A DNA stretch of 32,552 nucleotides from Welwitschia mirabilis. Taxonomy: Eukaryota; Gnetophyta; Gnetopsida; Welwitschiales. The position numbers and the translations under genes are program-made. Every line of letters begins with the position of its first letter. Within the stretch, counting starts at the first letter, position 1. Positions 11,760 to 22,270 of the stretch are shown one piece after another. The DNA lies in contig JBOZIK010000001.1 of the NCBI GenBank assembly GCA_051453625.1, positions 98,954,196 to 98,986,747 on the forward strand. Reading direction: 5' to 3'. Below the pieces are notes generated by a model. The model was not told the origin of the DNA and made no database searches. It was given only the letters and a program-made list of their open reading frames with translations.

Positions 11760-12234
11760 GATGTTTATTTGAGAAAGATGTTTATCTCACTATACATGTA
11801 TAATTCAAAAAATGATGTAAACGAAAATTAGCTATTAGACATTGGAAAATTTTTATACTCATTAGGAAGTGTTCAAATTTATTACAATGGTTATTTCACT
11901 AGGTAAACCAAATATATTACTTTATAAGTATAAAAGACAAAAAACAGAATCATTGGACAATGATTAAATGATCTTATACAAGATAAAATAATTTGTGACT
12001 GATTGTTGGCACTATTACTAACTACATATATGTAATTTAAGATCATCCACTATTGTAATATTATCATTGAAACATAACATCAAGGAGAAGTTAAGCTATA
12101 ATACACATCTCATCATTTCAGACTTATTCTTGCTTAATATTAAGCTCTAACACATCATTATTGAAATACTTTGAATTGTAATAGTCTTTTGTTTTCAGTA
12201 AAATATTTTTTATGTATATATCTATTATTAGGAT
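11760..12234. other. No recognisable feature
   Basis: AT-rich sequence between direct repeat B and the TGTCAC start of the LTR-like copy. No frame, RNA or repeat was identified. Confidence 0.4.
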
Positions 12235-12863
12235 TGTCACATCGTAATTTTTCAAGATTTTTAAAGCTTAGACTAATAATTATTTAAATATTTTAATAAA
12301 GATAGATAAATAATATAGTCTAAATTAATGTCTTACAGGCTAAAAAATTTACTAGAAATGGCAAAATATGTATATGTGATAAAATTTTATCTTGATGTTA
12401 TTCCTTAGCATTTATTGCTAAATATTTCATCTTGATCAATTAAATAAAAATAGCTATTGTTAAGTTTCCTTCTTCTTATTTATGGAAAAATAGTGCCATG
12501 CTTTTGAAGTTTTTGCATTTCCTTTTAAATGACTTACTTGAGTTAGCATTAATGATGATTTTGGAATTTCAAAAGATTATATTGTCATGTAACTAACTTG
12601 TCTTCTTTTTATCTTATTTTCAAAAATAGTAAAGAACTTGAATTTGTAACTTATGCAGGAATCTTTTCGTAATTATTATTTATTTGCAAATTAAATTTTT
12701 GGCATGATGAGAAGTTACTATTATGATAAAATATTAGATCCACCTAGTGTCTAGGTAAAGTAATGATTCGGGGTTATGGAATCGTAACCATTATTCCTAA
12801 AGAAAGTGTCTCTCTATATCCTCTCCAAGATAGTGTTTCTTCGTATACCCTTTGTCTTCTTAT

Positions 12864-12872
12864 TATATATAA
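12864..12872 (+). promoter_or_regulatory. TATA box of LTR-like copy 1
   Basis: TATATATAAG-type motif. The equivalent place in copy 2 (15053-15061) reads GATATATAGG, partly degraded. Downstream sequence is pyrimidine-rich in both, as for a plant core promoter. Confidence 0.45.
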
Positions 12873-13423
12873 GACTTTCTTCCATTTTATTCTTATTCTT
12901 TAAAAACCTTCTATTATTAGATCTTGGCAATCTTGAATCTTAAATCTTGGAAAATGTTGGAGTCTTGGAATCCTTGAAGTCTTAAAGTCTAGAAGTCATC
13001 AAAAGATCAAAAAGTTTTGTATCAAATTTCAGGTATGATCTTATATTTATTTATATTTTTGTATGCTAGTTTATTCTTGCATCCTTTTTATGGTCTAGAT
13101 AAATGCTTGTTTCTTAATGAATCTACTGCTTTCTTAAAAAATTTAATAAAATTTTAAGATGTATTACTTGTCTAGAAGTATGTGTTTCTACTGCTTTCTT
13201 GATAAATCTTGTGAAAGTTTGAGGTGTATTACTTGTCCACACTAGCTTGGAACCTATGTAAGTGTGATTGCATTTCCAAAATTTATTCTTATATAACTTC
13301 ATTTCTTGTAGAAATTGATATCTAATTAAAAATCTTTTGCGATGTATCTTGATAAAATCTGTAAAAAAAATCTTGTATCTTCTTATGGCATTGTGTAATC
13401 TTCAAATATTTATGGAAATAAAC

Positions 13424-13650
13424 ATTTGAATGAGGTAGTAGAATGTGAAAACCCATAGATCACCAAACAAGGTAGTGGAATTGATAGATCCACAGATTGC
13501 CGAATGAGGCAGTGGACTCCACAGATCGCTAAATGTGGCAATGGAGTATAAAAAACCCATAGATTACTAAATGAGATAGTGGGATTGATAGATCCATAGA
13601 TTGCTGAATGAGGTAGTGGACTTCATAGATCGTCAAATGAGATTGTGAAG
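13424..13650 (+). repeat. Minisatellite inside LTR-like copy 1, with 104-bp higher-order unit
   Basis: Six full units and one partial unit of about 28-37 bp share the core ATAGATC-ACCAAATGAGGTAGTGGA. The units alternate in type so that three form a higher-order repeat: ACCCATAGAT at 13451 recurs at 13555 (period 104 bp). Spacers such as GGATTGATAGATCC and GGACTCC are conserved by position. The same array with more units occurs in copy 2. Confidence 0.85.
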
Positions 13651-14155
13651 GAAAAATATATGAAAAATTATTAAAAGCTGGTTATTCTTATTTCTTTTCC
13701 ATAAATTCTTTGCTTGAAATCTTGATCTTGTCTTGTTTATCTCATGATTTGGATACTTTGACTTTATCTTTAGCTTGCCTAGGCCATAGTGAGAGTTATG
13801 AAGATTTCATGAATCTCACTCCATATTCTTATATTAAACAAGTGGAAAACATAGAGTACTTGAAAAGCTGAATTAAATTACCAAGGAGGGCATGCTGGAG
13901 TGGAGATCGTCAGTTTATTATCTAGTTTATGTTGAGAAAACTATGTTTGAAGGAGGGAGACTTGTAATCTTGTCATGGATCTTTGATATCTCAGATATTG
14001 TAATAATTTTTATAGTCTTGAAATATTTTGGATCTTGATTTGTACATTGTGATGCATTCAAACATTCTAATGATATATATCATTTCTCGAATCATTTCTT
14101 AATGGAAAAATTTGAAGTCTGACAAATTGTTTTATGCATATTTTTACACTTGATA

Positions 14156-14240
14156 AAAATTTCTTGGAAAACTTTCATAGCTTAAATATAGTGTTATTAC
14201 TAATTTTTGAAAAAATATATCTTCAAGGGAGATCTTATAA

Positions 14241-14245
<5 letters not shown>
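14156..14245 (+). other. Junction between LTR-like copy 1 and the TG repeat
   Basis: Short unique sequence with no PBS that I can recognise directly after copy 1. Its absence means the LTR reading of the pair is not confirmed. Confidence 0.4.
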
Positions 14246-14305
<60 letters not shown>

Positions 14306-14317
14306 TGTGTGTGTGTG
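14246..14317 (+). repeat. TG/CA dinucleotide microsatellite
   Basis: About 36 TG units, with one TA interruption near 14299, running directly into the N gap. The array is truncated by the gap, so its real length is unknown. Confidence 0.95.
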
Positions 14318-14417
14318 NNNNNNNNNNNNNNNNNNNNNNNNNNNNNNNNNNNNNNNNNNNNNNNNNNNNNNNNNNNNNNNNNNNNNNNNNNNNNNNNNNN
14401 NNNNNNNNNNNNNNNNN
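14318..14417. other. Assembly gap, exactly 100 N
   Basis: Exactly 100 N is a common placeholder for a gap of unknown length. The missing DNA may include the start of LTR-like copy 2 and an element interior. Confidence 0.95.
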
Positions 14418-16310
14418 TAATTATTTAAATATTTTAATAAAGATAGATAAATGATATAGTCTAAATTAATGTCTTATAGGCTAAAATATTTATTATAAAT
14501 GGCAAAATATGTATAAGTTGTAAAATATTATCTTGATATTATTTCTTGGAATTTATTTGCTAAATGTCTCATATTGATTAGTTAAATAAAAATAATTGCT
14601 ACTAGGTTTCTTTTTTTTCATGGCAAAATAGTGACATGCTTTTAAAATTTTGGCATTTCTTTTTGAATAACTTATTTGAGTTAGCATTAATGATTATTTT
14701 CGAATTTAAAAATGATATAAATGTTAAATTGGCATGTGAGTAACTTATCTTCTTTTTTATTATTTTGAAAATACCAAAGAACTTGAATTTTATAACTTAT
14801 GCATTAATAATATAGACATTTTTTAATGGTTATTATCTATTTATTAGTAAAATAAACTTTTGGCCTAATAAGCAATTATTATTATGATGAAATATTAAAT
14901 GCAACCAGTGGCTAGATAAAGTAATAATTGAGGGTTAGGGAATTATAACTACTTGTTCCAAAGATTGTATCTCTTTATATCCTCTCTAAGATAGTATTTT
15001 TTTGTATCCTCTTTAAGATATTATATCTTCATATCCTCTTTGTCTTCTTGTTAGATATATAGGACTTCCTTTCCTTTTATTTGTATTCTTTGAAAAATCC
15101 TATGTTATTAGATCTTGACAATCATAAATCTTAAAGTTTTGGAAATGTTGAAGTCTTGAAAACATTAAAGTCTTTGAATCCTTTAAGTATTTAGAAGATT
15201 GAAAATCTTTGTATCAAATTTTTGATATGGTTCCTTTATTTTTATAACTTTTTATTGTCTAGATAAGTACTTACTTCTTAATGAATCTAATGCTTTCTTA
15301 ATAATCTTGTAAAGTATTTGAAGTGTATTACTTGTCCATACTACTTTGAAATCTATGAGTATGATAGTATTTGTAAAATTTATTCTTTTATAACTTCATT
15401 TCTTTATAGGAATTGATATATTGTTAGAAATATATGTGATGTATCTTGATAAAATCTATGACAATGAATCTTACATCTTCTTATAATCTTCAAATATTTA
15501 TGAAAATGAGAATTCCATAGATTGCCAAATGAGGTAGTTCAATGTTAGAACCCACAAATCACTGAGTGAGGTAGTGGGATTAATACATTCATAGATCATT
15601 GAATGAGGTAGTGGACTCCATAGATCATCAGATGAGGAAGTGAATTATAAGAAACCCATAGATCACCAAATGAGGAAGTAAATTATGAAAAGCCCACAGG
15701 TCACCAAATGAGAAAGTAGGATTAATAGATCCATACATCATCAAATAAAGCAATAGACTTCATTAATCATTGAATGAGGCAGTGGAAGAAAACTATATGA
15801 ATATTGATTAAAACTGATTATTCTTATTTCATTTCCATAAATTCATCTATTAAGATCTTATGTTCATTTCATTTTAAACTATCTTATATCTTGAGATTTT
15901 TTGACCTTTATGTTTAACTTGCTTAGATGATATTGAGAGCTATGAAGATTTAACGATTCTCACTTCATATGCTTGTAATGAATAGGTGGAAAAATTAGAA
16001 TACAAAAAAGTTGAATTAATTTACCAAGGAGGGCATCTTAGAGTGAAGATTATTATTATCTAGTTTGTGTTTGAAGACTATGTTGGAGTGAATTATTATT
16101 ATTAAAACTTGTAATATTTTCATATGAATCTTTTATCTTTCAAATGTTGTAATCATTTTTATAGCCTTGAAAAAATTTATATATATATATATTGTGGTTT
16201 ACTCAATAATTTTGATGATGTATATCCATTTTTGAATCATATTTTAATACAAAAATCCAAATTTTGACAAGTATTTGTATGTATCTTTTACATTTGATGT
16301 AATTACCTTA
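14418..16310 (+). mobile_element. LTR-like sequence, copy 2
   Basis: The copy starts at the gap and opens with TAATTATTTAAATATTTTAA, which is identical to the copy-1 sequence at about 12277. Homology then runs through the TATA region (about 15053), the TCTTGA-word leader, the minisatellite (15515-15790), the block ATTTACCAAGGAGGGCAT (about 16020; TTACCAAGGAGGGCATG at 13878), and the TTTTGACAAG end near 16265. The first 40 or so bases, including any TGTCAC start, are lost in the gap. No coding frames. Confidence 0.6.
15515..15790 (+). repeat. Minisatellite inside LTR-like copy 2, expanded array
   Basis: About eight units carry the same core as copy 1 (CATAGATCACCAAATGAGG type), for example at 15515, 15551, 15588, 15619, 15654, 15692, 15728 and 15759. 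The copy has one or two more units than copy 1, so unit number changed after the two copies separated. Confidence 0.8.
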
Positions 16311-16520
16311 TATATATGATGAAAAAAGTTATAAATAGTAGTTTTATTAAAATAATGAATTGATATTAAAAATTATAAGAATAGATGAAAAATCCAAAAA
16401 AATGCATGGCCCATTCTTTCAACTTAATTAAGGCATAAAATTAGAATTTTGATGAATATTTTAAGATGTTAAAATAGCAAATGTTAAAGTAGATGAAGTT
16501 TTAAAAATAAGATATGTATA

Positions 16521-16526
<6 letters not shown>

Positions 16527-16585
<59 letters not shown>
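16527..16585. repeat. TA dinucleotide microsatellite
   Basis: About 29 uninterrupted TA units. An apparent minus-strand open frame across it is an artefact of the repeat. Confidence 0.95.
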
Positions 16586-16589
<4 letters not shown>

Positions 16590-17830
16590 AATCTATACAT
16601 GATCAAGTTAGAAATTAATGGGAAGGTTAATGGAAATATTGATGAAAGGGGAGAGGATTGTAAAGAAAATTCATAACCACTATATAAAATGGTTGAGCAT
16701 ATGCCACCTTCTATCAGAAGAAAAATAAATTCACATTTGGACATAACTCTAGAAAAAAATATTGAGTTAAAAATGTAGGGCTTAAAGTGGGAGAAACAAC
16801 ACATTAGATAATAGAGTATAAAATACGAACTGATTTTGGATAAAATAAATCATCTATTCTAGCTAAGAAACAAATCTCTCTAAAGAAAATAGGAGTGATA
16901 TCAACTAAAAATGATGGAATTTTTAATTTTTTCTATCACTTTGTAAAGATGTAGTGATAAACATGACTTACATTTACGATGTATTTGTGTTGCAGTTACA
17001 TTTGCAACCTATGTTTGCATTTGCATTATGCTTGATTTTATGGCCTGCATTCATATTTGCTATGCACCTAAAGAAAGATTAATGCTATGAAATCATATAG
17101 ATTAATGTTGAAACTAAATGAAGATAAAAAAGACAATAAATACCATAACACTTAGAGTAAAATTTTTTTTAATAGAAGAAAGAGAAACTTCCTTTCTAGA
17201 TTTAATGCATCATAATAAATTAAATGTAGTCATTTCTTATGCATAAATGTAGCATTGGAATTGATTAAAGAGGCAAAACTACAATATTGAATAGTCTTTA
17301 AAAGATTAAATTATTCGAATGGCAGAAGTATTGAGCAATAGTGGAAAAGTGCCACTAGCATGGAGTAAATAAATCAAGACTTTTAAATTTGCATTGCATG
17401 TATGATTTAAGAATTATAAGAACAACATTGAAAGACTCATCTTCTAATAGTAATAACATGAGATAAATAAATATGGATATGATCATGAATTTTCTAAATA
17501 CTTGTTTCTTATCTAAACACAAATAAAAACTTGACTTTTTAGTGGTTATTTTGTAAATCTAAACTTACTCTATATCGTTTAGAATAAACCTTGGTGTTTC
17601 TAATCAAAAAATACTTTGTTTTATCATTTTAGTTGTTTTAAATTACTATTACCATTTGGTGCACTAACAAAGAGAAATAGGCTACTTTAGTTATGTAGAT
17701 CCTAAGGCCTAGCTTCTCTTAGCTAGATTTCAAATAGAGATAATTTTAAAGCTATGCATCAAATTAGCCATTAGTATTACATACAAAATTAATATTTAAT
17801 AAATTTATTATTTAGGCTTAAAAAATTGTG
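16590..17830. other. No recognisable gene
   Basis: AT-rich sequence with no supported frame. Around 16990-17060 there is a cluster of TTTGCA words (TTGCATTTGCATTATGC and relatives), the only local structure that I noticed. Confidence 0.4.
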
Positions 17831-17835
17831 AACGT

Positions 17836-18020
17836 TACATTTTTAAATTAGAGCAACATTTGAGTTTTGGATTGTAAAATTGTAGATTTTACATTCTTGA
17901 AATTAGAGCAACATATGAAATTTTAGATTAAAAAAAGTGGATTTTATATTTTGATATTAGAGCAACATTCATAGTTTTTGGATGAAAAATTAGGATCTTA
18001 CATTTTGGTATGAGAGCAAG
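17836..18020 (+). repeat. 54-55-bp tandem repeat, each unit with a PBS-like motif
   Basis: Four units are anchored by GAGCA at 17851, 17906, 17960 and 18014 (periods 55, 54 and 54). Each reads roughly TTACATTTT-(G)GTATTAGAGCAACAT, then a TTTTGGAT...AAAATT spacer. The last unit has TGGTATGAGAGCAAG (18006-18020), one base off the initiator-Met PBS form TGGTATCAGAGCAAG. The earlier units have more decayed versions. The LTR-end/PBS junction of an element therefore appears to have been tandemly multiplied. Confidence 0.75.
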
Positions 18021-18385
18021 TTGAAGTTTTTACCTATAGATTTTTGAACTTTACAAGGGTTCATTGTTTGGGGATTTCAAGGTGTAAGGCAAACTTGTAA
18101 AGGCATGCTATTTAAGATTTAGCAAGTGCTTATTACCACCTTTGGACTATTATTCTATTACAGTCCCTGAGGGAGAGAGAGTACTGTCTTATAATGAGAA
18201 TATCATTCATATTTAAAATTAGTGGTTCTTTCAAACTACTATTTGCTACAAGTTAAAAGATATCTAGATGTGTCAAGGGAAGTTACCCTCTATATGAATA
18301 TATCTAACTTGGAGAACCACATAAATTGATAGGGTTTTTATTTGTGAATCTTTTATTTTATTAATTGAAGTTTTTATTTTTAGAA

Positions 18386-18411
18386 CTGATTCACCCCTCC
18401 CCTCTGAGTTC
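18386..18411 (+). mobile_element. LTR 3'-end motif (CTGATTCACCCC...CTCTGAGTTC)
   Basis: CTGATTCACCCCTCCCCTCT followed by GAGTTC resembles the C-rich TATTCACCCCCCTCTAGG block that lies near the 3' end of many plant LTRs. Plus orientation here. A PBS on the same strand follows at 18611, farther away than usual, with short repeats in between. Confidence 0.5.
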
Positions 18412-18509
18412 AATGATTTTCAACCATCTATATAGAGTTGTAGAAGGTGGCAAATCTAGAGAGCTTAAGAAGATAATAAGTGACATACATGAAAGTTAAA
18501 TAGTTCCAT

Positions 18510-18965
18510 AAGGAATATGATGGGAAATTTAATAAAAAATAAAAACAAGGATGACCTACCATGAAAGTGTCTTAGAATTTTTAGTTGAATTGAAATTCTA
18601 GCTATGTCATTTGGTACTAGAGCCACAAGTTTTCTAGAAATGTATAAAATCAAGCAGCATAGGAGATTATAAAGCTAGAGGATGAGCTAAGTCCATATAG
18701 AGTTACAGGAAGCAACAATGTTAGATAGCCACATAGCAAAATATGTGATAGACATAAAAATTATATCATCCCTTATTAGCTAGGATGGGAAATAGAATAT
18801 CAGGTAAAAGAATAAGTGTCCCACTAAAAGTTCCTTGGCATTATGAAAATCAAATAGTCTCACATAAGCTAGGATGGGAATGGAGTATCAAACAAAAACA
18901 AAGGTACACCACCGTAAAAATGCCTTGGCATTTTGAACTGAATTGAGTTTAATTATGGTGCTAGC
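18510..18965 (+). repeat. Three copies of an approximately 80-95-bp repeat
   Basis: The copies begin near 18513 (ATATGATGGGAAATTTAAT), 18779 (TAGGATGGGAAATAGAATAT) and 18869 (TAGGATGGGAATGGAGTAT). Each continues into an AAAA-rich part, a CC-ACC-like block and CTTGGCATT or CTTAGAATT. The last two are adjacent at a period of about 90 bp. The first is followed by the PBS at 18611. Confidence 0.6.
18611..18625 (+). promoter_or_regulatory. PBS-like motif TTGGTACTAGAGCCA
   Basis: Two adjacent bases differ from TTGGTATCAGAGCCA. It is preceded by CTAGCTATGTCA, and the same CTAGCTATGT recurs at 18962 without the PBS. It is probably the LTR/PBS junction of a plus-strand element whose interior is not recognisable. 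Confidence 0.55.
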
Positions 18966-18969
18966 TATG

Positions 18970-19270
18970 TATATCAATAATCAACATTTGAACTAAATAA
19001 TTTATAAATATTTCATTCATCATATATGATAAACATGAATCTATGTGATGAATAATTTAATTAAATAAAATGGATGCATGTATAAGAAACCATTTATTCC
19101 TGTGCCCCACTAATTCCATGATATGAATAATGTCATTCGCATATTAAATTTTAAATGTTAAATTTATATTTTCGTTAATAGTTACTATTTTAATTAATTT
19201 GTATAGTGGTAAGAAATACAAAATTATTGTCCTTGTAATATAAATGATGTTATAAGGGATTCATATAGAG
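18970..19270. other. No recognisable feature
   Basis: AT-rich sequence leading into the tandem duplication. No coding or RNA signal. Confidence 0.4.
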
Positions 19271-19744
19271 TCTTATTTTAAGTTTATTAATTAAAGTGGA
19301 GACTCTTTAGAAAATACTCAAAAACATTTTATTATGAAATATTTTCTTAATACGATGTATAACTACCGTTTTCTATCTGTGATTTTTATAAATCTTCTAA
19401 AAAATAATAAAAAGTAAATTTTTTTTCCCCATATTTCCTACATCATTATTAGTTATATCTTTATTTAAATTTAATAAATTTCAATTTTTAATACTTTCAT
19501 AAATATATCCGATCTTATTTCAAGTTTATCATTAGCAGTGAATATTCTTTTATGAAATTTTTAAAAATTCTTCATTTCATATAAAATCTTTTCTTAGTAC
19601 CATGTAAAACTCAAGCTTTCTATTCGTGATTTCCATAAATCTTTTAAGAAATTATAAAGAATAAATTTTTATTTGTTCTTATATTTCTAACATCATTATA
19701 TTTTCATTTAAATTTTATAAATTTAAATTTTTTAATACTTTCAT
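19271..19744. repeat. Tandem duplication, period about 242 bp
   Basis: Unit 1 (19271 to about 19510) and unit 2 (19513 to about 19744) share TCTTATTTTAAGTTTAT at the start, a TTCTATcTGTGATTT-ATAAATCTT block in the middle (about 19372 and 19619), a TATTTCTAACATCATTAT block and AATACTTTCAT at the end (19490 and 19734). Divergence is moderate. Only two units are clear, so this may be the edge of a satellite or a local duplication. Confidence 0.75.
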
Positions 19745-19984
19745 GAATCCATACCATTTCACTAGTAGATTTTTAGATTTCATTTTGATTCCATTTTTAA
19801 ACTATTTTTCTTTTAATATTATTATTTTTAATTTTATCTATATTTTTATCTTAGTAATTCATTCTATATTCATTAATGTTTGTGAACCTATTAATAATAA
19901 TGTTAATTATTTTTATTTATGCTAGCACATAAAATCATATGAATATTTCCTTTTTGTAAATATTTATTAAAAAATAACATGGAT

Positions 19985-20330
19985 TCTTACTTAAAAATAA
20001 TGTATATATAGTCTTCTATGAAACATCCTCCCAATGTAGCATTAACTAATATCATAATGCCTAAAACAACCATTATACTTATAATATTACCTTGCAAACA
20101 TTTCCAATTTAAATGAAAAACTAAATGATAACTTGTATAATAACTTCTTTCATGAAAATTAGTAAGGACACGTATCAATCTTGGTTTAAAAGATCTAAAT
20201 TTAATAAGGATATTAATACAATGTAGAGTTAGTAATTCTTGTAAAGTTAACTTACAATTAATTTAGCTAGTGATTCTAAAACTTTTCCCATTAAATGGCA
20301 AGATCATGTTTGATAAACATTGCAAGAAAC
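19985..20330 (-). pseudogene. Possible CACTA (En/Spm) transposase fragment, weak
   Basis: A minus-strand frame of 63 codons (20178-19990) contains YHLVFHLNWKCLQGN, then VNATLGGCFIEDYI, followed after a stop by FFNKYL. The order and spacing resemble the C-terminal part of CACTA TNP2-type transposases: an H-L-x-V-H-L block, then R-P-E-G/A-S-I-x-E-x-Y-I, then F-C-S-x-Y-L. The match is partial and by eye only. No terminal CACTA repeats were seen. It may be a chance frame. Confidence 0.3.
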
Positions 20331-20339
20331 TTTAGCAAT

Positions 20340-22270
20340 TTAACATATTAAAATAAACTATATAGTAAATAGTATTTAACATAAACTATAAATCAAATAA
20401 CTAATCTAAGTTAACATACCTATAACCATAAGTAATATATGTCAATGATTTTTATTTTAAAAAAATATCACAAATGGATCTTAGAAATTTCTATGTTAGA
20501 TAATCATGAAAATACACCTATTGCCACTTATTAAATTTCAATAATATTAATTGTTAGAATATTATCATATGTTCTATTATACTATGATGGTGGATGCTAA
20601 AACTTTTAGTAATTGTATCTTCTTAAGGTTTGAATCAGTACCTTAAAAAACTTTTTTAATTTGCTAAGATATCATTTTATTAATATAAATGGTATTTTCC
20701 CATATACACATAATAAATAAAGAATATTAATATAACTTAAGTTAAGGCTTTAAACTTAATTGAAGCATATCAAAGAATAAGTAGATATTGACAAAAACAT
20801 ATGAGATATATTAGTTGATTTTACCTGACTATTAATGGATGGTTTATTTTATGGAAGTAGGATAAAAGGATCCCGAATCATGTAAGATTGTTCTATATTT
20901 ATATTATTATTCAGGTGTGCTATTTGTTGTTATTTCATTTCTAGCTAAGTTTTCTAATGAAATATCATGAAAAACATTTAAATAATGGTTGTAAATTGAT
21001 CAAATTATAATGTTAAGTTCCTCACATTTAGCTTAATTAGTAGTTGACACATTATCGAGCTTATAGACTTAAAAGCGTTCAATTGTTAGGTTTTGGTAAG
21101 TATTACCTAGATACTATTCTTAAAGGCCTAAAAATATCTTTCATTCTCATAAGCCATGAAGGTTTCTCTTTTTATCAATAGGTAGTCTTATTAATAAAAA
21201 CCTATGTCACATGATATTCCCCAAAATTTTAATTTTAAGGATTTTTTTCTCATTTACATGTATGATTTTGTAAAAGACAGAACTTATTAGAGTCTGTAGT
21301 AGTTTTGACCTTAATTATATGTGGGATTAGTTTGTAAACTTAATGAAACTAAAACTAAAACTAAAATTTCATTATGTCTAGATATATGTCATGCATCTAC
21401 CAGACAATTCAATAAATACAAAGGATATTAGTATTAATATTTGTGAAGTATATTAAATATGTTCAACACTCATGTAGCCCAAAAACATCCTTTAAATAAT
21501 GTTCCACTATCATTGATGATTACATAAATAACTCATATAAATTTATGCTCATGATATGTCAATTATGTTTAAAAAATTTAGTGCCAAGACATTCCAACAA
21601 AATATGATGCCCATTCCCTTTTATTTGTAATAGCCAAAGAAAACATAATTAATCCTATGGTTGAAAATTATCACATCTTCTTATTTTAACTCTAAAATGA
21701 TAAGATTCCATCTGTACTTTATTAATTAGATTTCTAATTTAGAATTTTTTTAAAGGGTTATGTATATAATTATATCACAAAAACATTTGCTTCTAGGCTA
21801 TATTTATGTTGACAAGAGGAAACTCACACATCCTAATCCATAAATATGAGAGCATCGTTACTAAAATTTTGAAAACAAAGACCCAGATTGATCATGAAAT
21901 ATAATAGAAAATCATAAAACTAACCATGAAATAGAACAAAAGACCAAAATCTTTGGATAATAAACCTATTATAATATGATATAATATAGATAAATTAAAC
22001 ATAAGTATTTATATATAGAAAAATAAGTTAATAATAATGTCTTGCATATTTGTAAACAAGTTCATAAAAAACTTTCTCACTATAGGCTTTTCAAGTACTT
22101 ACGTTAGTGAGAATACCCTTTGTATTATTGATCTCCATTGTTTTTGCAACTACTTCTACTACCTTGTGTTTATGCTTCTCTAGGTACCATGAGAGACAAA
22201 ATGATATCTTGTCTTGATTCTCATGAGTGAACTCCCAGAATTTTATATTAGTTAACCCCCTCCATGAACT
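20340..22270. other. No recognisable gene
   Basis: AT-rich DNA with no supported coding region or repeat partner. The left edge may belong to the possible CACTA relic. The right edge (22091-22270) contains a 63-codon minus frame in line with the acidic relic next to it. Confidence 0.4.

Larger units (their letters stand above)
12235..14155 (+). mobile_element. LTR-like sequence, copy 1 (probable Ty3/gypsy-type LTR)
   Basis: The copy begins TGTCACATCG, like the TGTCAC starts of many plant Ty3/gypsy LTRs. From about 12276 to 14155 it aligns with 14418-16300. It has a TATA-like box at 12864-12872 (TATATATAAG) after TATCCTCTCCAAGATAG words, then a leader of repeated TCTTGGA/TCTTGAA words, a minisatellite (13424-13650), and an end region around TGACAAATTG (14119). 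Homology continues about 35 bp beyond that point, so the 3' boundary is uncertain. Length near 1.9 kb and absence of coding frames fit a long LTR. A non-LTR segmental duplication is the alternative. Divergence between copies is substantial, so the insertion is old. Confidence 0.6.

Noticed and set aside
13424-13650. CRISPR-like array
   Set aside because: Units and spacers are both repeated and diverged, there are no unique spacers or cas genes, and the context is eukaryotic LTR sequence.
14134-14454. 106- and 73-codon plus-strand open frames (Cys-Val repeats)
   Set aside because: They are translations of the TG microsatellite running into N bases and carry no coding evidence.
16526-16804. 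92-codon minus frame ending in an Ile-Tyr repeat
   Set aside because: About a quarter of it is the TA microsatellite, and the rest has no recognisable protein features.
18465-18653. 62-codon minus-strand frame
   Set aside because: It overlaps the short repeat cluster and PBS motif, which explain the sequence better.
19743-19925. 60-codon plus-strand frame (Phe/Ile/Asn rich)
   Set aside because: The composition is what random AT-rich DNA gives, with no family features and no related frame nearby.
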